The notes beneath the pieces were generated by a model, which was given only the letters and a program-made list of their open reading frames with translations, made no database searches and was not told the origin of the DNA. Shown one piece after another: positions 28,601 to 42,200 of a stretch of 64,000 bases of DNA. Numbering within the stretch: the first letter of the stretch is position 1; every line of letters starts with the position of its first letter. A program made the position numbers and the translations under genes. This DNA comes from Pogona vitticeps (lineage: Eukaryota; Chordata; Lepidosauria; Squamata; Agamidae). The stretch covers positions 203,361,501-203,425,500 of the forward strand of contig NC_135786.1 in assembly GCF_051106095.1 (NCBI RefSeq). The letters run 5' to 3'.

Positions 28601-31600
28601 CCAAGGAAACTGTTGTTGAAGACATATCTTGTTTCTGAGTTATCATCTGGTTATTTATCTTTCTGTATATTTGATCCAAAATCCAATAGAACAGTTCAGT
28701 CAGCATACCTTCTAATAATAAATGAAAAATAACTGAAGTAATTTCAGTTGATATGTACCTATAAGTAACTCTGCCATCATAGCACTGATGCCCCATATTC
28801 AGAAGATGAATTTGCTGTTTCCATGCTGGCTTTTCCAGTCAGTTGAACTTGTTGAAGTGGAACACTGTCTATTTACTGAGATTGCCTTTTCCTGATTATA
28901 GCTGAAACGGGCAAAGCTATCTGAAGCAGAAAGAGGAAGCAGCTGTCCAGCACTCTTTTTTATATGTACATCTGAGTCATAACTACAAAGAGTGGTGGTG
29001 GAGAGCAGTGCTTCTGTGTGCATATGGCTGCAAAGAAGGTTACTTGTGATCTATATGGTAGAACATGCAATGTAGCCAAATCACACATAGTGAAAAATAG
29101 CAATATTGATTGAGTTTGTATCCTTCGCCTATGTATATACTACCAAACCCAGAAAATATGATCCATATTTTATCACAACTGATAGTGCCAATAAGATAGT
29201 TGTTTATGATTTCGTGTTCTTGTAGCAATGTTGTTATGCTGGTTGTTGGGTATAGATTATGCTTTGAAGAAAACTGTTACAACCCCATTATTGAGAATAC
29301 TGCCAGTCCTTTGTTCTAAACTGCAATTCTGTGCACACGTACCTACCTATTTATTTCAGTACAAGCCAAGGTTGTATCGTGTGCCTGTTTTATGGTGCAA
29401 ACTAAGCAGAAGATCTTTAACAAACTGAGCAACATCTAGTTATGTTACTTGTGGTGTTATAGAAGTCAAATCAATATTTTCAAATGATGCAGAACCTGGC
29501 TGTTCTCTTGCACAAAGGATGGAAATGAATTGCAGTACTTGGAAGACAAAAAGTTATTGTTGTAGAACAGAGATGGATCCTACAGCTATATTTTGCTGCC
29601 TAGCTTAGAACCTGCAACCTGACTAGTTCTTGTTTTGGTTTGTATTACCACTGGTGAAGGATGGTTGCAGCAGGAATCTCCTTCTCTGGTCTAGGTTAAG
29701 TAAATATCTGCAGGTGATACAGAAAATCTCATACTTGACCTATGGGCTCTTCCAATGAACTTCAGGGGAACCATTTTTAAGTCTAAGAGAAGCTGGGCAT
29801 CAGGTATCTGAAAGCTATTCAAACACTAATATAAAACTATAATCTCTAGCAGTGTTGTAGAATATTTTAATATTTTAAAGCTGCCTTTTAGGTTAAAACC
29901 TTCTCAAGGCATCTTTCATAGAAGACCAAAATGGAGAATCATAAAATTGAAGTTCAGCAAAGCAGTGCATTGAAGCAGCATTATAATACAAAAGGAGACC
30001 AGCATTATACGTAACATTGACTATTTCCTAACAACTGTTGGCAGATAAAGAACATGCTCTTTTCTGATCCCCACTCCTTGTGGTTTACATCTCATCTTCA
30101 TCAGTGCTAGCTAGCTATGGTCAATGCAAATAGCCAGCATTTGCAAATTTGCTTCACATTCTAGTTAAAAGGGCAATCCTGATTATTGCTGACCACGGTA
30201 AGTAGTGAAGTATATACATCACACAAAACTATGGCTAAACCAGAGAGGGGCATTTGTATAGGAAGGAAGGGAATGAGAGACCCTGTCTCCTAACCTACTG
30301 TTTTTATGGAAACATTTAGGCTGAGCTAAAAATAGCTTTGAAATGTCATGTATATCTACCATGTTTAAATTGTGCACACAGCGACTCTTTACCCCTTCCA
30401 CAGAAATCTGGGATGATGCCAGCCAGGCAGGATTAATGTTAATAGTATTGTAGACCTTTCTGTGTATACATTAATAAAATCTATATGTTAGTACAACTGT
30501 TTGACTAAATGCATATGCTAAAGTCAAAGATAGATGGTTCTGTGCAGATGTCTAAATATAGACCAACAGACTTTTCAGCAGAAAGAGCATTAACAAGTAT
30601 TCCCTCAGTGTTATGTAGGCTCATGTCCTAACAAAGGAACATTAGCAAGACAACTAAAGTGATGTCCAAAATGTGTCTCAGTAAACCTGGATTTTCTCTG
30701 TTTTTGTTATTTCTATGTTTTTTCTCCTTTCTCAACTAATTTATTCAAATTACAAAGCAACATAAACTTTGAGCAATTGAGTTTACCTGCAGACAAGTGG
30801 CTTTGATTTCTTAATAGCTTCCATGTTGATTTTTGCCTAGAACTCTCTTCAGGTGTATTATCTGATCCTTGACTGATTTTGAATTAATAAGTGAACTTAC
30901 ATCACCTCTCACAGACATGTACCATCAATTTCTGGACAATTCTTCTGCACTAGCCATGAAAGAGTTGCGCTAAGGCTGACGAAGTAGAATTTTATCCATG
31001 AAAGCTTGCAATTCATTTAAATGTTAGTGGTCCAATAAAAGGTATCCCCCTTTACAGAGTTTATCCTAGGAGTACAGGATGAACTCAGTCAGACCCATTT
31101 TATACAGCAATGGAATTCGTACAGAGTCCTTGTCCACTCTAGTCTCTTAAAAAAGTTAAACTTTAACAAGGTTATCTCTAATAAAGTTAAGCAGCCTGGT
31201 CAAAGTAAAAAAAAACTGCCTTTATTCTACATTGCTGGATCTGTGTACCATCTCACAAATGTATTCTTGCTGGTACTCACTGTAGAAAACATTATTTGGT
31301 TTGAAGAATTATTTTTTCAAACTTTCTACTGTCCCTTAAGAAAATCAGTAACAGTTATTCATTTTTAATGTATGCCATCACCACTAAAAATTAAACAAAT
31401 TGCAAGCTTTCATGGATAAAATTCCACTTCTTCAGACTTAGCATAACTCCGCCATGGAAGGAATATAGGACAACATCCAATTCCATCCAAGATTCTGTCT
31501 GCAGATCAGGGGAAGCTGAAGATCTTTTTCATTATTCATTAAGTTGCCCAGAAGTCAAGTTCTTGATGGCATCCCTAGCTCTTTGTGTTGTACGTCCTTC

Positions 31601-34600
31601 TTGGTTTAATTATATGTGCTGATTGTGGGTAATGATAGAACCGCTACATATCAAGTAGCAAAATTTGCTTTTGCAGCAAAGAAGAAAAGTGCAAGGCATC
31701 AAAAGACTTAAAGAAGGAGGGAGGCTGTGTCACTTTAAGTACACAGCCATGGTTTATGTGTAACTATGCAGTGCTAATACTTTGTATGTTATGTTGGTGC
31801 TGTTGATATGTTTTGGTAACCAATTATTTTAAGTAATAAAGCTTTGTGTTTGTGTTTGTTGTAACTTAATAAACTATTCTCTCCTGTCTTGTATACATGT
31901 GTTGATGCAGCCTTCCAACATTATTACTCTTTTAATGGTGCAGTCCTGTATCTTCTTAAATTTAATTGAACTGTGTTGTGTAAGGAAGGAAAATGATATT
32001 TTGGAGGGTAGAAAATTTTTTTCAGTGTTCTCGTTGAGCTGGAAATTCTGCTGTATGCAGATCTCTGTCTTCTTAAACTGAGTTTCTAGTATGAAATTGA
32101 ATTTCTTCTGATTGTTCTTGTGAGATAGAATAAATATATGAGCTACCAATATTGTTTATCCTCTTGAAATACACCTCATCTATATATTAAATCTTTTTTT
32201 TTTGCTTGAGCACCTATTTAAGGGAGAATCATAATTATGCATTTATGTTGTTACACTTCATCATCCTTTCTAAATAACGTAATTTAAAACCAGACTTTTA
32301 CTGTCCCAGCCTTTATTTGTCTAAAATTCTTTGTGTTCTGAAGTCTTTGTAGGCTCAGACAGAACGCTGATCTGTCAACCTTTGGTGTAGACAATAGGTT
32401 CAATCCAGAGTTGAACTCGGTTAATTTATTCTGGTACTGAAGGAAGGATCTTCACATATTGTCTCCAGTGCAGTCTTACATGCTGTTCCAAAAAGGATAG
32501 TTACCCCTCTGGAAAACAATAGGAAATGATACTTGGGGGCTGACAGGGAAGTGAGATTGTTTAGAAAATGACAACCCTAGCTGCTGCTTCTAGTAAGAAA
32601 TTGTCACTGGGTCTTAGTTTTTTCCACATATACTGGGGACATTGCTCTGAAACCAAAAACTAAGAGGCATTCTGTTAAAAGTGTGTCTTCCTTTCAGTTA
32701 TAGTATTGATAGACTGACATTGCACTGCTTTGGATGGAGCAGCAAATGGCACTCCTCCTTCAGCTTGGTCCGGGTGCCTATTAGCCAAAGCCAGTCAAGA
32801 TAGTTTGGCATCTTGGACAGCATTTACCACAAACATCTCTCTCTGTCTCTGGCAGTACAAATACAGTGGTGATTAGGTCCAGTAACTTCCCTTTCATGAT
32901 TCCCCAAATCACCTGTCTAAATTCCATGAAATTAAAAAATGGCCATAGTACCACTTAAGAAGACCTAAAGTGGGGGGAAATATACATATGGCTGACTAAG
33001 AATACTGAAATTTGAGTTGGTTTTATGTGGTTGACTAAGAATGAGTTGTTTGGCACGGATATTTGCATTATTCATTTCTTTCTAGCCAAATGGAAAGCAT
33101 CTCCGGTGTTAATCCAACTAAGGTGATGAATTCTCACAAGTAGGGATGGAATGCATTAGCAAGTAAGACGTAGGATTTAGGTGCTAAGAAACTTTATATA
33201 ATGAGCAACTGTGTAAGACAAAAGGTAACTCCTTTAATGGGGATTGGCTGCTTAGACTCTATACCTACAAATAAACTAACCTTTATGGAGTTTTTCTTTA
33301 TTTGCTGTTCTTATTAAAGCCTGTGCCAATTTCTTTTGCTTCCTGATAGTTTTGAACCAAGGTAGGCTTTTAATAAGGGAAGTAAATAATAAACAGTGGG
33401 TAAACTATTTAGAGGCTAGCTAGTCAGGAGTCAATATTTGAGGCAGACAGTCTGAGATGCTGAAAAAAAAATACTATTATTGATAATGCTCCATCTTAAT
33501 ATATTTGGCTTTTGCTGCTAATTAACTGTCTGGCTGCTGATATTGTACTGTGTACTTAAAAAAGCATTAAATGATAAAATGTTTGTTCCATGATTCATTG
33601 ATGACCCTGAGAGCTGCCTGTTTCAGTCTTTGGCCCTGAGAGGAAATCTCTTGATGTCCGTTTGCAAAATGTTCTATAATGGGCTAGACAAGATGTGCTT
33701 AAACTGTGCTCTGTGAACTCCATCCAGGTGCTTTGGGGAAAGTTGAAGGAACAGTGGAGAATATTTTAATCTATTTTTTTCCTCCTCATAATTGCGATAG
33801 AGGCTGCATTTGTAAGGACAGGATGGCCAAGCCAGTTAATCATGTTGGTGTCTTTTGTCACCCTAAAATTCAGTACTTAAAAAGGCCCTTCTCTGCAGTG
33901 CAACTAAGAATCTGATCACTGGTTTTGATTTTGTCAATACTAAAACATAAAATGTTATTTTAAAAATGAGCTATGTGTGTTATATTTGATTGATAGAACT
34001 AGAAAATGTTGGAAGTGGTCCAAGACCCAAAGAAATTTTCAAGGGGTCATGAGAACATAGCTGCATAGTGTGTCCATATATTAGTCCATCTACCTAAATG
34101 TTGTCATATCTGACTGATGGCAGCCATCTGTCCTTCAGTGGAGATTCCTGGTAGCCAAGAGGTATTCAGATTGTGCCTCATGAGCTCCAAGGATGTGAGT
34201 GAAAAGGAGGGGACTGAGCACAAGAATGATGTGTTAAGTGTCACCGTGTTAATGATAAGCTCAATGCTTTTATGTTAAACAGAAGGCAAACCAAACTGAT
34301 GCGTCTAATCTCTAAAACAAAAACACGTTCAATGTAACATGTAAATGTTATTTTCAATATGTTGTTTTTTGAAGATGCATTAATTTGCATGACCTCCTGT
34401 TTTACACAAAAATAACAATTTTAAAACTGACCGTGTTGTTTCCAAGATTTAGGTGACAAAGGTATTGGGAGAGAGAAAGAGAGGGCTGGTCGTCTAGTGT
34501 CAATTATGGATTTTGATAGAAATATATGGCAGGAAAAATAGATATGAAAATTGATTGAATAGGATGCAAAAGTGTTGCCCTGAAATTGAAAAGTTCTTTT

Positions 34601-37600
34601 AAAATGTGGCTCAGAGAGGTGCCTAAAAAGTGAAGATATTATTGAAAAACTTAGAACTGGGAACAGTTTGCCAACCATCATTTTTCAGGGAATCCTTGGG
34701 CTTCTTCAGAAGAGGAGCTGCTCAGCAGTAAGATCAGCAATGATGTACAAGTTTCTTGGAATAACAGCTTGCCTCTCTCTAGCATTAACCATAGGCTTTT
34801 GCTGTCAGTGCACATGGGACTTGGTGAGGCATAATAACCTGACCCAAGGTGTACCTCTGAGAGCTATATGGTGTGCAGGATGTCCATAGCAAATATGTCT
34901 GTATTGAAAAGGCTTCCATGAAGATAGACATTTTGAATACAAATTGATATATGAGCTTAAGAAAGTAGACTCAGAATTTGTCGGCCTGCTCTGTAGTCTT
35001 GTATTGCAAACAATTTTGGCATTCTAACCTTTGATTTTATCTTTGACTAGAGGTTAACTTTCTGTGACAGGCAGAAGACTGAGACAATCAAAACCTGATG
35101 TTTGTGTATGCCTTACTTCAGCTAATATTTGAGCAACCCATTGCTATAGGGCTAAATTAGAACGTAACTCACTTCTTTGCCTACTCCTTAGAAACTCTTG
35201 AGATATCTTTCCCACTTATGGGGGGCTTATTAGTGAAATCCTCTCTGTTGTTCTCCTTGAGTCCTGCCTTAATTTGAGTATTTGGATAATTTAGTGTTAC
35301 CATTAATATGTTATTGGCAACAACTTATTAATCTTTGTAATGTTAAATTTATTACAGAGTATTCTGTAGTGCTTCATCTTAGATATTAAATGCAGGATAT
35401 TATTGCATTTGAGTAGTAAGGTAACATGGGATGAACTGGAATTGAGTAGTAATCATCATCTTGTTAACCCCATACAGAAGTGCTCAGGAGAGTAGTGTCT
35501 CTTGTTAAGGGAAAGAGCTTTTCTATGCAGTTATTCTTCTTCCACAGAGAAATGAGGCAGTGGTTAGTTTAATGAACTAAATTGTATCTCTGTTAGAAAC
35601 ACTCCATGTCAATGTGTAATCTGTTACAATTAAAATGTGTGTAATTAAGAAAAAAGAGGCAAGCGCAAGCAGTTTTAAAACACAAGAAAGCAACAAAAGT
35701 ATTTTAACTCTGTCTGAACACAAGATGTAGTAGTACACCAGTGAACAGCTGTCCTGAGCTGTTGACCCTACCCCACCAGAAGCAGTTGCACTTGGCAGAA
35801 GGAAGGGGTGGTGTATTTGAACTGGACTGCAGGACAGAGAGGAGGGTCATTTTTTTTTTACTCTTGTACCAATTTTCTGCTGCTGTTAGTTGTGAAATGT
35901 GATGAATAACACAGCCTCTGTCTGAGTTGAACTGATTGCCATTGTGTGTCCAGGCCCAGTTTAAAGTGCTGTTCAGTTTTAAATCCCTAAATAGTTTGGA
36001 AACAGGTTATCTGAAGGACCACCTACAGCCCCTCCCAACCAAACCTACAGGCAGCATGCAAGGTTATAAAACCCCAACAGAGATTAACTAAAATAGCCCT
36101 GGTCATGAGTTTGCTGGTAAGATCCACTAGATCATCAGGTTAAAAAGCCTTTTCTAGAGTGGCCCTAATCTTGCAGAATGACTTAGCAAAAGAATGTATT
36201 TGTGTCTTCTTCAATCATTGAGCAGAGAGGTTGGACCCAATTGTCTTATTAGGCTCCTTCCACTTCAAGAAGGATGCTGACAAATCGAAACTAGTTCAGA
36301 GGATGGCAACAAGGATGATCAAGGGTTTGAAACCGAGCCCTATGAGGAAAGACTGAAAGAACTGGGCATGTTTAGCCATGAGAAAAGAAGATATGATAGC
36401 ACTTTTCAAATACTTGAAAGGCTGTCAGAGGATGGACAGGATATGTTATCATCCCAGAGTAGAGGACACAGAACAATGGGTTCAAATTACGAGAAGTCAG
36501 ATGTCGGTTGAATAGCTGGAAAAAGTTCAGAACTGTTTAGACCACTATGGCAATGGAACCAATTGCCTCAAGAGGTGGTGAGTGCTCAAACATTGAAGGC
36601 ATTCAAGAGAAATTTAGACAACTATTTGGCAGATATCCTTTGATTTATATTCCTGCATTGAGCAGGGGGTTGGACTTGATGGCCTTATAGGCCCCTTCCT
36701 ACATAATTATTCTGTGATTCCAACTCAATTATTTTAGGATTCACTGACTGTATGGTTCCTTAAATATATGGATGTTTCTATCACTGCTGGTATATAGGCT
36801 ATAAGGGCATTCCAGAAAACTACCTCTGTGTTCCTACTCAAGTAAAAGTATGTCCTTTTGAAGGCAGCTGGGGCCAAAATCCTATTTTAATTTTATGCCA
36901 GAGTAATGAATTCAGCATAACTTTGGAGGCAAATAGCCTCAAGGTAAGAAGTCATTTTAGGCATTATCTATTGTGCACTGAGCCCTGTGATGTGAGGCAC
37001 AACAGAAAGTGTCTACATTGATTTCTCACCTTGAGGCAATTCACCTCCAAATATTAAAACATCTGCATTAAATGTGTGGATGCAGCTAATAGGATTTTGG
37101 CAGTTATGTTGTGTAATGATCAGTACTTAGTGGGAAATTAATATATACAGTGTAACAAAGAATGTAGGCAAAGTGATGGCAGCAATATTTTCTACATTAT
37201 AGACCCTAAATAAATATTACTGCAGAATTTGTGTCTTAAAGTTTCAAATCCATTTTACAGAATGTGTGCTGAAAGATTTCAAACCAATTTTATATATATT
37301 ATCTAGGTGTGAGCCTTAAACAATGAAGTAGGAAGCAGAGATGGCTGTGTTTGGTACCTGCTGAAAGCTATATGGTTTTTGGTGAAACATTGCTGTTTAG
37401 TGCACTTAGCCATTCTCTTCACTTACCTCATGCACATTTTTTTCTTTTCTTTTTTAGACTATCTGATTTTACAATGCTCCATGCAGCACAATTTCACATC
37501 TAGATTACAGCAAATAAATCCCATATGTTTCTTGATTTAAAAAAAAAATCATATTTTCTCAATGCGTGACTTGGCATTTTTTGGCACTGTATACAGAGTC

Positions 37601-38581
37601 CTGCCAATCCTAGAATCATCAAGAGTGGTTGCTTGTTACATGTTTTTCAAGGAAATTCTTTTTATGGCTGTCAAACCAGTTAAGCAAGTTCCTTTGTGCT
37701 GTCAAAATGGTGGAAAGAAGCTGGTGAAATACCTTCTCTTAACTGCTTCCTTAAGTAGATAGTTTGCTAGCTAGCGAGTCCTACCTTCTTGTTTTGTTTT
37801 GATGGATTTAATTCTGGTGCATATTACGTAATTTTTCTATTGATCACATTTCTGTATTTGCTGTTGTGAAAGCTTTATTCCATATTTGCAATTAATTGTG
37901 TCCAGATCTTTTTGCAAAGGTACTAACAAGCCTCCATACATAATCATTCTCATTATAATACTTTGAATCATTTTTTTTTCATTTGTTTCATTAACAACTT
38001 TGAGAATAGAATAAAAAATTTCAGGGGAAATGAAGGGACGATTACAGAGTTCACCACAAGTTAAAATGTTACAATCCTAAAGTTGCCAAATCACAAGCAA
38101 ATACTTGTTTAGCGTATTAAAATTGTTTCTTAAGGCCATCAGAACATGGAACATGCATGGTTTCTATTGACAATAAAACTGGGAAAGCAGCTATATTTTA
38201 GCTGGATCATGTTGTACATAGGCAGTGTTTTGCAATGTCTAGAATTGCGTTGGAGCATATCTATAATGCAGTCATAGAAACAAAATCCTTCCTTGTCTTC
38301 CTTGTATCCTGCAGCTTGCCTCAGATTTTTGCATTGCCTCACTTACAATCCTATGAGGCTGTGGTGGTAGCCAGATAGCCAACATGAAGCTAGGTAACCA
38401 AAGCAATAAAGATTGATTCAAATGTTGAAACGAGGTGTAATGGCACCATTTGCCCACACTGCAACAGCTTGGTCTCTATATGTTTTATCGTCTTTTCTCT
38501 TGAACTGGGCAAAGCAAATCAAGGAAGTTAATGGGAAATGTCAGCGTTTTAAATTATGAACAATTTGCTATCCCACAGCTT

Positions 38582-38636
<55 letters not shown>

Positions 38637-38668
38637 TATAAAGAGCCCAAAAACCCCACAAGAACTAT

Positions 38669-38739
<71 letters not shown>

Positions 38740-39165
38740 TTTGTTTATTTATTTATTTATTTATTTATCAATCATGCTTGCATATATACCGTATAGCAAG
38801 ATTTACTGAAACTGAAATTGTAGTTGCCTGGAAGCATTTCAACCAGGCAGATGATGGTTTCCCATGCAATTTCTCGTATATGGAAGAATCACTAAAATAT
38901 TATTCAACCTCTTATGGACTCCCTTCTAGATGTCTAACAAGTCTATTTGTCCTAGAATAAACTATTTTTTCATGCAGTCCAGGCAAGAAATGAATTTTAT
39001 GTGGGTGGCACTGATGATAAATAAATCAGAAAAGGCAGTCTGTGAAGCCTTTGAGTATAAAAGTACAAATTCACAACGTGATAATGTATAATGTGTCTGT
39101 GCAACAGACAGTGTACAGAGTTTGTCAGAATCCAGCATTTTACACAGAAAACAAGAATTCCTGTC

Positions 39166-39203
<38 letters not shown>

Positions 39204-42200
39204 TGAATGAGTGAAAAAGAATGAAATATCCATGTACATTGTTATGTATTTATTACTTATTTGCTACCTTTCCACTAAGAGTACTTAAGATAGCTAACAA
39301 ACTTACTTAAAACCAAATTTAAAACAAATAAAGAGCAAATTAAGAACAAATCATATGGTAAAATCTTTGTAAACATTGAAATAATTTAAAGCTGCTATAA
39401 TCGCTATAATAATTCATAATCAAATCAGTTTAAGTCATCAGGCTAAAGAAGTGTGTGTTAACATTCTTCCTAAAAGCAGAAAGTGTGGGAGTGGATCACA
39501 GATCTGAGAGGAGCGCATGCCATTTTCTGGGAGCAAACCGGGAGAAAGCTGTTTCTTGTATATCCATTATGTAGGTCTCTAATGGTGCTATTCTTCTTGA
39601 AGGTCTGTGCCAAGCATTTTAACACCCAGATAGATTCATAATGATGGTTCCTTGGATATGCAGATCCTCAATCACTTCAGGATTTAACAGTTAAAACCAG
39701 CAGCCTGAATTGGGTCTGGGAGGCAATTGGCCTCCCAATGGAAGTCTTTCAATATCAGGACAATATTGCAATATGTGCATCAGTTAACATTGTAGTTCCC
39801 ACATTTTGCACCAAGGAAAGCTTCCAAACACTATCTAGAGGTAAACCCATGTAGAAGACATCATAGAAGCTAAGAAGTGGTGTAACTAAGACAGAGATTA
39901 CTGTTACAAAGCCAGATTTACTCGGTAAAGAGAGCTGGTCTTCTTATTATCATCAGTGAAAGCTGGCAACTCAGATTTCGCAGTGTTGATATATCCACTC
40001 CAGATTTCAATCTGAACTTTTGAGAAGCTATCCGATTCTGGATCTTATTCCCTATATAGTTTTAAAACATTGGATAGTTCCTTTAAGGTTCAGACTTAAA
40101 CCAAGAGGGTTCATTAACCCCACATACGTGTAGTTTTGGAATAGGTAGTTTCGTTAGTCTGTGCAAGCATATCAGGCAAAAGCAAAATAAAAATGACAAA
40201 AAAATTGTGGCACCTTAAAAACTAACTCTTATATATTTCATGTAAGCTTTTGTGGACCTTCACCTACTTCTTTAGACGTATAAGGTGGAATAGAAAGATT
40301 AACACAATAAAAGATTCATGCTAGGGTCTAAGATAGTGGTATATGGTTGCATTTCCCCTCAATAAACCAAGTAAATTCTACAACAAAGTCAATCTTTATG
40401 CTGATCAGTGGTAGAAGCAAGATTGGGAGAACATGTTAATCTTCTGTCATCCATCAGCTGCCAAGTAAAAACCCTCTTTTGTGTGGTGTTCAGAGTTCTG
40501 AGTTCTTCTCATTTAACACCTGTGTGCAAAAAAAAGCTCTATAAGAACATGTGAAAATCATTAAAGGAAACTGTTCTTACATCTCTGATGGGAAAACACA
40601 GAGACACCATGACCATGGAATTAAACTGAGTCAGCTGTAGTCTTTTTCTACAAGTATGAAGCTGAAATTACTCATACCGTCAATTACCCAGGGAACAGAT
40701 TTGTTTGCCAAGTGGTTTAAATAAAAGAAAGTGAACCAGGTGACTAGCTGCTTCGAAGTTTCATGCTTTATTTCTTTAAATTGAGTCACTTAACTTAAAA
40801 AAAGCTACCAATATGATTATGAATCAGGTCATCTTTAATTGTGTAGCAACTTAAAAATGAGTCCTATTTCTGGCTTACATATGTAGTCACTTTGGCAGAA
40901 ATGCAATTCTGGCACATTGACACTTCCTGCAAGCCCATGACAGCTGCAAAGTGATTGCAGTAAAGTGGTTGTAGATGTCTTAATCTTTCAAATAGATTTC
41001 TGCAGGTGGAATCCCAGCCAAGTCTATAGAGGCATATACAGGTGTGGTGTGGTGAGATTACAAAATAACTTTATGGTTGCAATGGGTTTTTTGGGCTCTT
41101 TGGCTGTGTTCTGAAGGTTGTTCTTCCTAATGTAGGAAGTCTCTGTGGCCAGCATCTTCAGAGGACAGGAATCAGAACTCTGTCTGTGCTCTGGTGCAGT
41201 TTGTTTGGATAGTTGGGTATTTATAGCTGTGGGATCAGTTTTTGTCCTTTTCAGGAGATGGGTGATTGTGGTGATCATGATTTTTTTTTTCTGTTGTGGG
41301 TTTATTGTTGTGATAAGAGGGAGAGATGATCTGTCACTGTGATTGATGGGTGTCGTTAGCTGGTCTTTTATGTGCAGTGATCACTGGTCCTTATAGCTGG
41401 GTAGAGTTCATTGAACTTTTGCAGGCTGCATTTTTCAGTGCTGGGAGCCAGGCTTTGTTGAGTTTTCAACTTTCTTCTTTTTTGTTGAAGCTCTGCTGGT
41501 GTTTGTGGATTTCAATGGCTTCCCTGTGCAGTCTAACATAATGATTGCTGGTGTTGTCCAGTACTGTCTTTATGTTGGTTATTTTTATTTTTGTTCTGAC
41601 CTAGCATGTTTGTTACAACTTTAAAAAAAATCAGATTGCCAACATTTAGTCTAAGAAACCTCAAACAGTTGCTCAGATTTCTAAAAACAACTAGCAAGAC
41701 ACATCCTGAAAGCATTGTCTTGAATTGTAATGGGAGCCCTTTACCTGTATGGTTTGTATGGCATCTAGTACTTGACAAGGACTGTGGGATAAAATAAGGG
41801 AATGGGGAGCCAATTATATGCATCATCCCTAACAGAACAAGGGGATATAAGTGCACTTATTAAACAAATGTTTTATGTACCATTGTAGAAATAAGAAGTA
41901 AAGCATTCACCTCCAGATGTTGTTGGGTTGCAGTTCTTAGCATTCCTTACTATTGGTTGTGCTGCTTAGGACTGTTGGGAGCTGTGGTCTAACATATGGA
42001 GGACCAAATTTTGCCCAGCCTTAAGATCAAATCCTAGGTAAACCAACCCCTTGTATTATGGTTAGAAACTGAAATAGGAGCTTCATGAGGCATGTTGTCT
42101 GACAGTTGTTTTATGTCCCTTTAATTTAAACTGTTGTTTGTCAACCTTGTGTCCATCAGTGTTCCTGACCTCAAGGGAATATTACAGTACTTCTGTTATG

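Noticed and set aside
38556-38960. 134-codon frame rich in NQSI and YLFI repeats
   Set aside because: Translation of the (ATCA)n and (ATTT)n microsatellites.
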